A stretch of 64,000 bases of DNA from Paragonimus westermani (GCA_008508345.1 QNGE01000296.1:214929-278928); one strand, 5' to 3'. Shown: positions 50,092-61,412, counted from the first letter of the stretch. Notes: generated by a model from the sequence alone, not told the origin. Program-made: numbers and translations.

Positions 50092-50290
50092 TACAAACGG
50101 TATGTAGATGGTGTGTTCGTTTTCTCGGACGGATGTAGTTAAACTCTTTGATCAGAAACATTCAGTCTACCCTGTAAATGTTCGTGACAAAAATGTGGAT
50201 ATCAACGTTTGTTCAAACCTCACCTATCAGTCCAACTGTTATAAGCCCTTCTTAGACATGTTCTCAGAGGGAATCGCATTCATGATTTAC
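50092..50290 (+). pseudogene. probable Penelope-like reverse transcriptase fragment
   Basis: One frame reads YKRYVDGVFVFS, close to the RT catalytic block RYVDDTFVI of Penelope-like elements, with the second catalytic Asp replaced by Gly. After a one-base shift the neighbouring frame (50108-50293) gives DVVKLFDQKHSVYP and, about 30 residues on, KPFLDM, matching the usual LPFLDV block at the usual distance. Spacing and order support a PLE RT. Identity between the motifs is low, so a chance match is not excluded. Confidence 0.45.
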
Positions 50291-50787
50291 TAACAATGCG
50301 TTTTTACTAGTTGGGATTTGAGAAAGTCGAAGTTTTCTTGAAGACCCGAAATCATATGGACTCTCGGACAGTGTCCTCCAAGTGATCATTCGAATCTACT
50401 CTGCACATTTTCGTACTAGCTTCAACATACATCTCGCTAACGTTGAAGTCAGTCCCAAGATGATTACAGTCAACCTTGGGTAGGTTGTGTGAGAATCCTT
50501 CAGTAATAAACTTGTGTGTCGCCATTCTGTAGGTGGCCATCAGCCATGATTAGTGGATGACCAGCCGAATTGAATTTTAAATCAATTGAATTGAACTGAT
50601 AGGTTGGGGGCGAAGTTTTTGGAATAAACAATAAGCGGATCGGGCGCCTCAGATTTGTTGGGTCGATTGTTAAAAAACTACTTCTATCCAAGCTGAAATC
50701 ATAGGTATCTTTAACTTGTTGAGCGATATTTTGATTGCTTATGGGTAGTAGAAGATTTTAGTTTTCAAATAAAATGAGAGAAGTCTT
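50291..50787. other. no supported gene
   Basis: Nothing recognised. Confidence 0.4.
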
Positions 50788-51066
50788 AGTCGAAGGTTCA
50801 TCCGCTGAAGTCAACAGGACGGTTACTGTTTTCTCTGAAGGCGATCGAACCGTCACAAGCAATTTCGGGTGAACGTTTGATTCAGTTGTGCCTAATGTCA
50901 GTTTAATGGTACATTGGTCAGCACAGTTGCTTAATGAAAGCGTGGTTGGAGTTCTAGTCCCGACTATGATAACGGTATGAGCTCTAACAAGATCGACACT
51001 CGAGTCTGGTACTTCTTTTCGAAAGGGGTTTGAAAGCTGCGATCAATTTCGGGTGTTCAATTTGTT
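50788..51066 (+). repeat. family A copy, decayed hammerhead
   Basis: Full order of parts is visible: the 5' block (GCTGAAGTCAACAGGACGG), tRNA-like head (TGGTCAGCACAG and GTTCTAGTCC), hammerhead zone 50965-51012 and a short downstream block. The ribozyme keeps GAGCTCTAA and CTCGAGTC, but the CTGA half of the core and the GAAA tetrad are mutated, so it should be inactive. Confidence 0.75.
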
Positions 51067-51426
51067 TCCTTTTCACTCATGGGAAGTTGGTCGTGGTAAC
51101 TCATCGTCTTGTGTAACAGTGTTTCAAAGCGTGGGTGTTAAGACATGCACAATAAACGGGGTTTGAAAATCAAAATAATCAACGGAAGTCATTATCAAAG
51201 CCCAAATGGCTGCTACTAGCAATGAGGCACACGCAGTGGAACGAAAACTCTTGTTCATTTTATGATTCTTAGAAGTAGAGATGCAGGAAGGACAAGTGAG
51301 TTACCATCTCTTTGTTTCCATTGATAGTTGGCAGGCTAATCTACCCCACTTTTGAAATCCCACTCTATAAACTTCGCTTGGAGGCTCACATCTACCTTTA
51401 TAGAAGGTGAGATGATAATAACTTAC
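51067..51426. other. flank or intron of the candidate exon 51427-51588
   Basis: No feature of its own. If that exon is real, this is the start of the following intron on the minus strand. Confidence 0.35.
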
Positions 51427-51588
51427 TTTCATTTCAATCACACCGGCTGCTTCTGTTCTCTCACTTAGATCTCCCATATCCAGACTGATAATCTGGATAG
51501 TCTGCTTTAACTCCGTTAGTAGACCGGTTGCGTTGTTCCCCCTTGAGGCGGTTGGGCATTCTGATCGTTCCGTAGGAGACGAGTGGGG
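51427..51588 (-). CDS. candidate internal coding exon, unknown protein
   Basis: In sense it is bounded by a pyrimidine-rich acceptor (CTATTCTGTGCCCAATCTCAG, ending at 51589) and a consensus donor GTAAGT (51426-51421). The 162 bases are exactly 54 codons, open in the phase that stays open through both junctions. The translation has a Ser/Pro-rich start, then a helix-like ELKQTIQIISLDMGDLSE segment. I do not recognise it. The acceptor lies about 35 bases from the decayed family A copy that begins at 51625. Confidence 0.45.
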
Positions 51589-51624
51589 CTGAGATTGGGC
51601 ACAGAATAGCACGTTGACACTTAG

Positions 51625-51850
51625 TTTGGGGTCAGTGGTGCAGAGATCAATACGGTTGTTGACTGGAAGCACGACCATAGGTCTAATTCGGACCATGATA
51701 AAGATATGCAGCATTGACAAGTTCTAACAAGGAGATAGGTCAGCTCCAGAGGGAACTCCCAGTGTTGTGACTCTTCTCGAGAGGGGTTGAGTGAAGTGTT
51801 CAGATGGACGTGAAAACCGCTATTAATTTTGAGTGATGTCCACTGTGTAG
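51625..51850 (+). repeat. family A copy, heavily decayed
   Basis: A tRNA-like head (GTCAGTGGTGCAGAGATC, ACGGTTG, then a weak B box GTCTAATTC) is followed by TTGACAAGTTCTAACAAGG, a worn version of the hammerhead start, and by the downstream block TTCTCGAGAGGGGTTGAG. It sits just upstream, in minus-strand sense, of the candidate exon at 51427-51588. Confidence 0.6.
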
Positions 51851-54600
51851 CTATTGCGATTCCTCACAAATATTCAGCAAATTTCTATATGTCGACAGTC
51901 AAACAACACTACCCTCATAACCTCCGAAATAGGCTATCCCAAAGTGTTATGTAGCCAAATTTTCACGAACATTGTTGAACTGGCTGGTACAAGTGAGTTC
52001 TCAAGGTTAAGGGTACACCAGATGAACCCAGAAGCCAATCAGCTGATTATGTTTTGCTGTTTTACCTGAGACCCTGAAAGGGTAACTTTTGTTAAGGTTG
52101 GCTGAATTTTACGAGACAATATAAGAATTGATAAGTGGCATATTTCTATCCATCAAGTTGTTCAGTGCAATGTTACATTCTTCAGTAACAACAAGTTGAC
52201 GAATAGTGGCATGTTATATCACTTCGACGTATGCCTCACCTCTCTCTGGCGTATACTGATTTACCTAGTGAAAAATACACGTGTGATGGGGAACACTCAT
52301 GCCTGCTCTCATGAGATCACATAAGTTGTCAGCCACCCAATTCTACAGTCAGAAATTATTTAGTACGTAATATTATGGTGTGCACGTTTATCAACCAGGC
52401 GTAATTGTTCTCACTTTTTCCTCGATTCTAGTAGTTTTCTACGTCAGTCTGGACATGTATCATGCACTGCTAGTTTACTCTATGCAACGTCCATGCTAAT
52501 ACAGTTCAGAATGTAATCAACTGCACTCCAAAGTCGTTAGCACCAGACTTCTTGACCTTCAAGTAATGTCTGAATAAGCCTACTTATTTGACATCTTTTG
52601 CACCATCCAGTCTTTCAGCTATCATCTTCTGAATCGAGGCGTGGTTGGTCAGGTCTTACTGGTCTGATCTATTAACCGCCAACATTTTCAGGATCCTACA
52701 GAGTATCCCCTAAACTGACCTCGAAAAGTTAGATCAGATCCTCTTGAAATGTATTTCATTCCAAAAGGTTTTTTTATTCTGCAAGACTTTGAACTGTGTA
52801 GTTGTGTATTTGCACTTAATTGGACGAATGCTCGCACAAATGGCTCACAGTTCATCGCCTTAATGAACGCAATAACTAAAACGTACAACGTACCTAATCC
52901 GTCAGTTTCATCGGAGAGGCAGATTCATGCAGCCTGAAGCTATAATGAGAAAGGCACTTCGTTTTAACTTTCGCCAACGCTCTATCGCCTTCTAAACGGA
53001 AAAGTTGCTCAACATATGCGGTGTATCATGACTGCAAACCGTCCGTATATCATCAACCTAGTATGTGGATGCTTGTGGTGACGCTAGTAAAACACAGCAC
53101 ATATAGTAGTATTTTGCCACAATAACCGGACTTTGAAAGATTGCGGTATCGCCTAGTATGGTGACATCCGATTCAAGGCCTCTGAGCTTCACTACTTCCA
53201 AAACCCGTACGGTTCAGTAAAAATTTTACTTGTCCAACTACTTATCTGAGTTATGAAATGTGGGCTACATCATCAATTAGACACCTGGTGCTTCCACTGG
53301 AAATTCTACCTCTGTCAGCTCCCAACAGGTTTCGTTCACGCAATCCTTCAACGACTATGATACTGATTTCGGAGCTAGTAATATTCGAGCTGAAAACACA
53401 ACGTTCATTTTGGAGGTATACGACGTGGTTACGGACGTCCATTTAATTTAAAAGTTCGGAGGGTACACGCGATTGGAGTCGCACAAAAACCTACAGGCTT
53501 GTTTACATTCCAACCAACAATGTACAAATCAATACCCTATAGACCTTTAGCATCAAGGATTCGTCATATACTCTCATCCGTAAATCTGTAAGCCGCACAA
53601 TAAGTGTAGCGCTAAAATCAACCATCGTCTTGCTCAAACGTTTGCTGTACAGCGTGCTTTTCAGCTAAATCTCCACACATACGATTCAGTGAGCTCTCAC
53701 ACCCTGGGTTAAGAAGGAACTGGAACGCAATTAAAGACAAGCTCTCAGAACTATAAGATTAAATCAAAGCCTATGAAAACAAACCAATTTCGGCTTTCTA
53801 CGCTTTTTGTAAGAATGGAATTTTTGTGACACCCAGAAGACCTTACACGAACACGTCATTGAAAAAGTTTTCCCTATGTTTACCACTATATATATGAATT
53901 ACTTGGCTAATTCGGTGACGACTAGTGAAATATTTCGATAGATTCCGTTGACCTTTCTGAATCGATTCGATTGTAGTTTTGTTTGCCTTCTTACAACCAT
54001 AAGGTTTTCTTAACAAACTGTTAGTTGATATAGAGATACACCTCTCTCTTTTGTATCATATAAAGGTCAATTAGGCTAAAACCCCGGTTCCATTCTGCTT
54101 GAAAATTCTGTAATTTCCAAAAAACATGTCACATATAAGACTGTTAACTGAAGTACAACACTGCCGAGAATTTTGTACAACTTATGAGGTTCTTTCTAAA
54201 TCGGCACACTTGAGATGGATTACGGTAAAATAATCCACATGTTAGAGAGGAATTAGTTGCTAAGACACGTTGCCTCTTGCCCCATAACTTTGTGAACTGT
54301 CATCACCGTGCATCTTATAGTGAACAACCACCTACACAGTTGAACAGTAATGTAAAATTTTAAACGTTCTGCCTGTTCATTTCTTAATTTGTATCCCAAG
54401 TTTCTTGTTCACCGCCAACATTACTCACAAGGCGGTCGATCAACATTGTCTTAGGGAGTACAGTAAATCACCCACTAACAGATTCCAAGTTGTAAACGGA
54501 TCAACGTGATGTACAATTACTCACCGTCTCGCAATTCAATTCATACTGTGAATAAGTGTCAGTGCATCCAATTCGTTGACAAGAGCCATCAACATTACTT
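51851..54600. other. no supported gene
   Basis: Frames up to 71 codons, with no domains or shared repeats. Confidence 0.45.
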
Positions 54601-54619
54601 TTTTGGCCAGCCAACTCAC

Positions 54620-54730
54620 GGAAATTACTGAGAACACTTGGATATTTTTTAACACCCCGTAGAAGGGGAATTTTATATCTGTCAGCATCTTGGAAGTTGG
54701 GTGTTTCTCGAGTGTTCTCCCGAATCCCAT
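54620..54730 (-). CDS. weak candidate exon, unknown protein
   Basis: In sense, a CAG acceptor at 54733-54731 precedes ATGGGATTCGGG. The frame stays open for exactly 37 codons to a strong GTGAGT donor (54619-54614). The acceptor has a poor pyrimidine tract. No family is recognised. It lies on the same strand as the candidate at 55007-55222. Confidence 0.25.
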
Positions 54731-55006
54731 CTGGGTGTACTGCTTACCCTGCAGGTTTGGAGATATAAATGTGATAGGCTGGGAAACTCACATCACCGCC
54801 AACGAAAGGGAAGACATAGTGACGACCACGTCCGAGTTTGGTAGAATCGTGGACGTATGAAGATGACAAGCCAATTATAATGATTCAACACCGGTCGCCA
54901 TACACCTGACAGGCTGTAAAGCGTCTTTTCAATCTACTGCAGTTACATTTTTCTGCCCACTGCAATCGAACGTCCCAGTCAACTAAGTACCTGAACACTT
55001 TCCACA

Positions 55007-55222
55007 TCATTCCATGACCACTAACGAAAATCTAGACGGCACTTTCTGAACCTCTGATTGCTGCGTGATATTCCGGATGATTTCGGGAAGGTTTGGTAGC
55101 CCGCTCCCGATGACTGCCTTTACTAGGTTTCCGTTCTTGCGTAGGCTGTCCAAGGAAAGCTTGTAGACATTACTTAGTACTGATGTTATGCATGCGGTCA
55201 TTAGCTTTTCCAAGCGGTAAGT
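55007..55222 (-). CDS. weak candidate exon, unknown protein
   Basis: An open frame of about 71 codons on the minus strand. Its translation is well mixed in composition, with an amphipathic stretch SLDSLRKNGNLVKAVIGSG. It begins just after an in-frame TAG whose AG could serve as an acceptor, and a GTTAGT donor lies shortly before the stop. The splice phases do not join directly to 54620-54730, so intervening exons would be needed. No family is recognised. Confidence 0.25.
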   Translation of the reverse strand, partial: TYRLEKLMTACITSVLSNVYKLSLDSLRKNGNLVKAVIGSGLPNLPEIIRNITQQSEVQKVPSRFSLVVME

Positions 55223-55225
55223 GGT

Positions 55226-55970
55226 CTATCTGGTGCACTAAGATTGTTGTCTTTTTTCGATGAACAACCCTGATCGTTTCAGTTTTCAAAACCCAACAAA
55301 GAGCTTTTAATTCTCTTCACTTGTGTGACAGAGCGAAGTACTTTTTACAGTCTAATCAACTGACCGTGTTTACTCTATACACCTTACTTGTCATCCGCCT
55401 GTGAGCAGTTTTATGGCCGGGAAGAAAATCGAGCCTGTTACACTTGTAAGATATGTTTTGATGGACCAGTATTGTAAGCATAAGTAGTTGTCACATTTTT
55501 TGACACCCGACAAACAATGGCCTTTAGGAGCTGCCCAACTTTACGAGTTCAACAAATTGAATTTGATAAATTGCCTTGGGATGAGTATAGTTGCAGTAAG
55601 ATCTTGGATCGATTTTATCTAAGTGATACACGTTGTGTTCATTCTGTTCTGTTTACTGACAGGAGAAGTGAATATAAATAGTCCTTAACAATGGTTTCAC
55701 CCCATTTCTGCAAAGCTTTCCTCATAACTATCGGGTAGATGTTGGATGTTCATCACTGGATGACAATTCCTCCGTAAGAACAGCAACCATGATTTATGAG
55801 CTAAGTGACATATTCCTATGCACTTCGGCTCTTTCGCCGCACCTGTTTCCATCCTAGTAGTGTGGATGAATGCAGTTTGCATTGTATTACCAGTCTGCGT
55901 TGGATACGACCGCAAGTGCTCGAACTGGCCCTACTCATCACCTTTAGTGCTCACCCCTAAACGGATAATC
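55226..55970. other. no supported gene
   Basis: Short frames only. Confidence 0.4.
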
Positions 55971-56105
55971 AAACAGCGCTGTCGTAACTGTCTGGACTAA
56001 TCGTGTGGGGATAATCTGAATGGGTATGGGGTTCAAACCGGCTATCCTTCGCGTTACGAGACGATTGTCCCATCCACCCAGCGATCACTCTTGTCAGCAT
56101 CGTTC
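55960..56105 (-). repeat. tRNA-Thr-like SINE, family C copy 1
   Basis: In sense, an A-box match TGGGTGGATGG (56080-56070) is followed by GTCTCGTAACGCGAAGG and the B-box region GGTTTGAACCCC. The GTCTCGTAA...CGAAG anticodon arm is that of tRNA-Thr with anticodon CGT. Downstream comes GATTAGTCCAGACAG, shared with the copy at 56225. The acceptor stem is not closed, so this is a SINE head and not a tRNA gene. Confidence 0.65.
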
Positions 56106-56224
56106 CTAACAGGGAACACGTATGTAATTGAGTTATAGCCTGTTTTCACCCGGTTAATGAGGACGAACACGCTCAATTACATAGACGGTCACACATTTAC
56201 GTACAGATTGCCCCCGCCACAAGC

Positions 56225-56345
56225 GCTGATCACCTAACTGGTAGCTGAGTGGATAAAAACACTGTCTCGTAACAAGAAGGGCAGCCGGTTCGATACAAAT
56301 TCACACTTCCTACCTGATGAGTCCAGACAAGCTGTAGAGTGTCGA
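56225..56345 (+). repeat. tRNA-Thr-like SINE, family C copy 2
   Basis: Exact A box TAGCTGAGTGG (56242-56252) and B box GTTCGATAC (56288-56296), with CTGTCTCGTAACAAGAAGG between them as in copy 1. The tail has GATGAGTCCAGACAAGCTGTAG. It is oriented opposite to copy 1, head to head about 120 bases apart. A 12-bp inverted repeat (56121-56132 and 56172-56183) lies between them. Confidence 0.65.
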
Positions 56346-56589
56346 GTTGATGGTGGGCGTCAAGTAGCATTACGAACACTCCAGCTGTTTGATAGACGGT
56401 AAAACCTATTCTCCCCTCCAGGTTTGCAACGAATACACGTATTTGCTGGTCATCTACGAAGTCGCTTCTTGAGTATATCAATACCCAACAGCTCGAAACA
56501 ATTTCAGCGGGCACTTTGCTGTACTCAGCACACAACCAATTATTTAAATTGAACATCGCTCGCACATGTCCGCAGATCATAAACCCCGA
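56346..56589. other. no supported gene; possibly family C tail
   Basis: A 116-codon minus-strand frame (56230-56580) overlaps the SINE and begins with ATG, but its C-terminal half is translated SINE. Nothing supports it as a gene. Confidence 0.4.
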
Positions 56590-57050
56590 TGGACCTTTCT
56601 GTCGATTTGTTTTGAAGAGAAGTACTTGACAACGCTTCGCTCTTGCTAGACCTCGTCAATGGTGCATACACATGCCAGGACCGGGATTTGAACTCCGATC
56701 ACGCTTCCATGAGGCAACCGTGTTCGCAACTGGGCCGTAGACCTCATATTAGGTAAGACTGACTCAGCAAATGCAAATGCCCAACCACATTCGTTTGAGT
56801 AGCGCTTTGATTGCCCGATCGTCTCGACAGATGATAATAACTGCCCCGCTCAATTCCACGGATAACTCCACAACCAAGACACAAACGCGAGTACTGATTA
56901 GTGGAGGATTTTGGATAATATAAATTGAATCTCACTTAAATTGACACTGTTGTCGCGTTTGCATAGAAGTTCCAGCCTGCTGCTTTCGAAACAAGGCATC
57001 GTACTGAAGTTTCGCTCTGGTCAGATCTCGCCAGCAGTGTATATCCTTCC
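56590..57050 (-). mobile_element. family A unit flanked by two decayed hammerheads
   Basis: Sense runs from 57050 to 56590. A first hammerhead remnant lies at 57045-56995 (CTGGCGA core, a stem II, GAAA kept, then CTTCAGTA). Next come the downstream block, terminal block, 5' block with GACGATCGGGCAA, and a tRNA-like head with an exact B box GTTCAAATCC (56693-56684). A second hammerhead remnant follows at 56670-56620 (TTGACGA core, GAAG, GTC). The two predicted cleavage points are 374 bases apart, shorter than the 430-bp period of the intact copy because part of the 5' block is deleted. The sequence loses similarity just outside each hammerhead, so the copy is almost exactly one ribozyme-to-ribozyme unit. 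Both ribozymes have core changes and should be inactive. Confidence 0.75.
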
Positions 57051-60000
57051 TCACTTCATTCAAAGAAAAACCTGTAGGTACTTGTAAGCAACCACTTATC
57101 TCTCGGAATACGGATACAGAACTTTTGTCAACACGGTTCTATTTTCACGTCAATAGTTACGAACTATTTTCCAGATACCTGAGCTGATCTTACGCCGGAA
57201 ATTCAATCGCACCAACAACGTTTTCGAAAGGTACGTAGATTTTGCGAATATTTGGCGATCTGTTGAGCACTGGGAATCATAGGCAAGTTTCAATGCAGAA
57301 CATATGATATTTATCGCCCTAAGTTACCTTTCATCTTCATATGCTTTCTTCGTTTATTTCGATCCTTAATTAATAATTAGCTTGCAAATTCTCTCCTTCT
57401 CTCCCAAACTGTCTACCCCGCAATTTCTGTTCCACTTTCACTCGAGAGTATGGCTTCACTTTCCCTACCCAGAATGTTTGGAGAGCTGCATTAATATTCT
57501 GTGCAGGATTATGGAGCTATGTATCGGAGGTCAGCTTGCCTAACAGCTGGATGATCACGTTGTAGATCTTTTGTTAAAAGTTCGGTAATAGCTGGGTAGT
57601 AGTTGCAGTAACTGCTTCGCCGTTACACAATCCAGGGTCCTTGCAAACAAGGTCGTGCTACCAGTTCTGGCATGTGAATTGTCACCTTCAAAACAATGTA
57701 TTATTACATGCCAAGGTTGTCCCAAAAGTATTCACTACTGTGCAAATTTTCCATTTAGCTTGGAGAAGTCTGTGAGTCGAAAGCTAGACGTTAGCAAAAA
57801 TATAAGTCCTGATTACACACAAGTTGCAATCCTTGACCGGTCACTGACAAACTCTAACCAATCTCAATCTTTCATATTTATGTAACACATTTGTCCTATA
57901 TATCAGGGTGCTTTTAATAAAATTGACGTTACCTACGACATATCAGTCGGGATATATTAATTGCATATTCACTTAATATACTGAATCATTAATTTTTCAA
58001 CGTAATTCCGTAGGGTAGACCTGTGAGCAACAATTATCTGACATGCTACTTGATATCTATATGAAGTAGAGTGATTTTTAGTGAGGAGATTTTTTAACTA
58101 ACCAAATTATTTTCCTCTCAAAACGCACCCGACGGAATGTTATTTCGGTTGACATCATATTCGAAAAAATGTTTTCACATGTCACACGCTTATCATGAAC
58201 TGATCGGTAATTTTTATTTCTTTGATAAATATTGTAGTCAACTTTGTCAAGTTGACAGTTAAATCTTCTGGACCTAGGGCAAAATAAGAGTCGAAGGCAA
58301 AATATTTCAAAATGTCCAGTCACATTTATACACACACACATACACGGCTTGTTCTGACTACTAAGTGCACGTCTTTCATACTTAACCAAATGAGCTCAAT
58401 TGACTTGGCGGAAGTTCATGGGAACTATTGGACATGAAAGTATTCCCGAATAATGAGATGGTTTGACCTCGACGCAGTCGTGCAGTTAACCGAAAGCCTC
58501 ATCCTGTGATCAGGCGTGTAAATTCCTAACACAATTTGTTTTGAAACGGTTTTGAGTTTACCTGCAACACTGATCGAAAAGAGTGGTCAAAGTTTGGCGT
58601 TCATCTGCTATTTCAACCACAGAGAACCGACTCAATTGGAATGAAACATGGGTTTAATCAGACTCCCGGTAACCGTATACAGATAAACGGAAATATACGA
58701 GTGAAGTAGTTCCCATGAGTTATGCTTTGGTTATACGTTTGGTGCTTTTTGGTGTACCTATTAACCTATGTGGCAAGCTTGCGCTAGACCAATAAACTCG
58801 CAGAAAAACTGTTTCCACTTTGTTAGCTAAGGGAGAAAAAACATTTCAGGTTTGAATGTGTGTTCAGAATGGTCATCGCGAGGAAACAAAAGAGAGAAGG
58901 CATTCCAACCTTGTAAATCAAACAAGTGATGTTTGTCACGTTTCAACACAGCACAGGCTAACAGATTTTTCCTAAAAAGCTAGCCCGAACAAGTGGAAAC
59001 TGGTTTAACTTTTATGAACTCAAAAGACAGTTGTATCCAGTCTTTTGTGTTTTCAATCATCAATGTTTACCGAAAGTCCCCGTTCTCAAACTGCAGTTGC
59101 TTTCTTTTGAACCCGACTGACAGTTTGTTGCTCTAATTAAATCCTAAAATGTATCGGAAAGCAAGTTGATCTACCGTGTGTACATATTTTGAAATACACA
59201 CAATTTTTCCCAATCTAATTACATAAGCAAGTCAAATGCCATTTAGAGTTGAAGCTGCACAACTGTAAGGAGAACTATCCCCGCTCATCTCAATTCATCA
59301 ATTGAACGGTAGCGCTGACAAATGTGTCACTCGTAAAATCTGTTTGAATTGTAAACGACTGACGCGGATTTTCAACGCATAACAGCCGAAAACATGGACG
59401 GCTCAGCAATAAACACAGCATAACGTGTTGCTTCATTCGGCTTCTGATATGACGCTAACAACTGCGTGTATGTCGCCAGTCGTTTCAGGGACGACTCCCA
59501 AGAATTACCAAGGCAAATGTATGTGGTACATCACTGTTTGAATTGAAGAGTGAATACTATAATATGAGTTATGTCCCGATTTTTATGCAAACATCCGTCA
59601 GTAAATGATATAATGATTATTTCATTACTGTGGTGAAAACGTGCCCTTCAGCATCGACTGAAACTTCCAGAGTACACTTCCAGAAATAACTATAGGTTGC
59701 TGGCGTTCGATTTATATGTAGCGGACACTTTTTGAGTGCATGCGATTTCAACCGGATAGATTTAAATTGTGTTATGTGCAGCTGTTAGATCACAGGGTTT
59801 CGTGAATTACTATATGCAACCTCGATATCCCCAATTGACTTTTGCCTGTTTCCATCTCTTGAATCTGTTTTTTTTCTTCAGGGCACCTCATGAACTTTGT
59901 CCGGTTAGATGAGAATCACCGGTTGAGCCCCCAATTAACTAGCACGATTACAATACTGTCGATTGCACACAACATTCACGGCACCACGATGTTTCTGAAA

Positions 60001-60975
60001 TACCATTCAACGTTTATAACGCACACCGAATCAGTAATATTTGTAAACGTTAACAACTAGATCAGGTTGAATTGGTACCTTATCAGACCCAATTGCAGTG
60101 GTTTAACAATATGTACTGCACAAACAGTACAGCGTGGATAAATGCAATACAATACACAAAAAGACCACAATCGTGTGTGTTGTATGGAAATCTATGTTTG
60201 TTCTAAAAATTCCACAGGTCGATGATATCAGTTACCACCATCTTGCTGGTCTGTACGGATACTGCTTTTGTCCTGTATCCAATTGCAGTTTGTAATCGGT
60301 TATCGACTGCGTGTTGTTTCGCTGAAATTGGATGAGCAGTGATCAAGTGCTGAGTTAACTGTCCACAAAAATTAGATTCCTGCTGTATGCTCTGATCGTC
60401 TGTAAACTTTCAACATGTTCTGAATGAACAGCTCAAGCCACAGTACGCATACCTTCCGCACTATTCCAGTAGTTGGTTTGAGAAACCATTTTCCATTAAC
60501 AATTTCTAATTAGTTTAACTTGAAGTAAATTAAAGCCAGTAAATCATCACCTCCGTATCAGTAAACATACTCAGGAATATGAACACTGTTTGTACAGATG
60601 ACATGAATGGATGTCGATTGTTCTCTCAAAAGTTGGTGTGGTTATCTAGTGCGTTGATAATTTCGCACGATATTACAGTACAACAGAAAATTATAAATAA
60701 ACGCAAAATGAAACGAGACAAGTGGAACGCACTTCTTCAGTTCCTAAGAGTAGTGCAACCACCTGTCGCAGAAGTATGACCAGTTGTTGTTTTCCAGTAG
60801 ATATTGCAGAAAATTACCCTATGTCCCATCTTTAGAGCGTACAGTAAGTGATCATTGATCGTCGACTAGTAGTAGAGCATCAGTTTAAAAACAAATCAGC
60901 TATCAGTAAAATTCGTCCGAAAATAGCCTAAAAAGCTAGTCGAAAGAACACAACTCAGTTTTGAATAGATTATGC
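57051..60975. other. no supported gene
   Basis: Frames up to 103 codons (58078-58389, minus) without signal peptide, domain or splice support. No repeat shared with the rest of the window. Confidence 0.45.
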
Positions 60976-60979
60976 TCAC

Positions 60980-60985
60980 TTTAAT
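60980..60985 (-). terminator. ATTAAA poly(A) signal variant
   Basis: ATTAAA in sense on the minus strand, about 60 bases past the stop codon of the neuropeptide precursor. It is the common second-choice polyadenylation hexamer. Its position supports a short 3' UTR. Confidence 0.45.
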
Positions 60986-61043
60986 TGATGCAGGACAAAA
61001 TAACAAGCGAAAATATCAACTACGGTTGGTAGGCATGTGCAAA

Positions 61044-61322
61044 CTATCCCAATCTGCTGTCCACTAGATAAGAACGTTTCTCCAGTTCAGGCTCAACTCG
61101 ATGCTCGAACCGTTTGCCCAGTCGACTGTCAACCAGGAAGTTACGTTTTCGAATCCAATAAGGTGGCATGATTTGGTACGCTCCTTCTTCGTCCACGATT
61201 TCTGGTGCAATCGTTCGATAGGCGGAAGTGGTAGATAAATGACACAAGATTATCATAGCGAAAATCGTGAACAGTTGAATGAAGTGACGACCAAATGGAT
61301 GATGTAGAGAACGGGGATTCAT
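61044..61322 (-). CDS. amidated neuropeptide precursor (LVDSRL-amide peptides)
   Basis: A single-exon precursor of 92 residues. The start is the ATG at 61322, with A at -3. The upstream open frame only offers a TTG at 61355. Residues 1-34 form a signal peptide: basic n-region, hydrophobic core FIQLFTIFAMIIL, likely cut after STTSA. Then come a spacer 35-57, RKR (58-60), peptide NFLVDSRLG (61-69), KR (70-71), spacer 72-81, KR (82-83), and peptide SYLVDSRLG (84-92) directly before the stop. Each peptide ends in Gly next to a dibasic site or the C-terminus, which is the substrate for C-terminal amidation, giving NFLVDSRL-amide and SYLVDSRL-amide. The shared LVDSRL core with a changed aromatic at position 2 is typical of internally duplicated neuropeptides. 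Flatworm precursors are often this short. I cannot match it to a published numbered precursor. The likely receptor would be a G-protein-coupled receptor (inference). Confidence 0.88.
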   Translation of the reverse strand: MNPRSLHHPFGRHFIQLFTIFAMIILCHLSTTSAYRTIAPEIVDEEGAYQIMPPYWIRKRNFLVDSRLGKRFEHRVEPELEKRSYLVDSRLG

Positions 61323-61412
61323 GTTGGGCTCTTCAGAAAGGAACAGTGGAAACAATCTATCACACGCTGAACGGTCAAGGTTTATTGCTTGCCACTGTCT
61401 ACCCTCGCGTCG

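Noticed and set aside
51301..51720. A 139-codon minus-strand gene as one unit
   Set aside because: The head of the frame is antisense family A repeat and the tail lies past a consensus donor. Only 51427-51588 is a sensible exon.
56314..56345. CTGATGAGTCC in the family C tail, which looks like a hammerhead core
   Set aside because: No complementary stem II strand and no GAAA follow within a suitable distance, and the flanks do not form stem I.
56230..56580. A 116-codon minus-strand gene
   Set aside because: The C-terminal half is translated family C SINE, and no other coding evidence exists.
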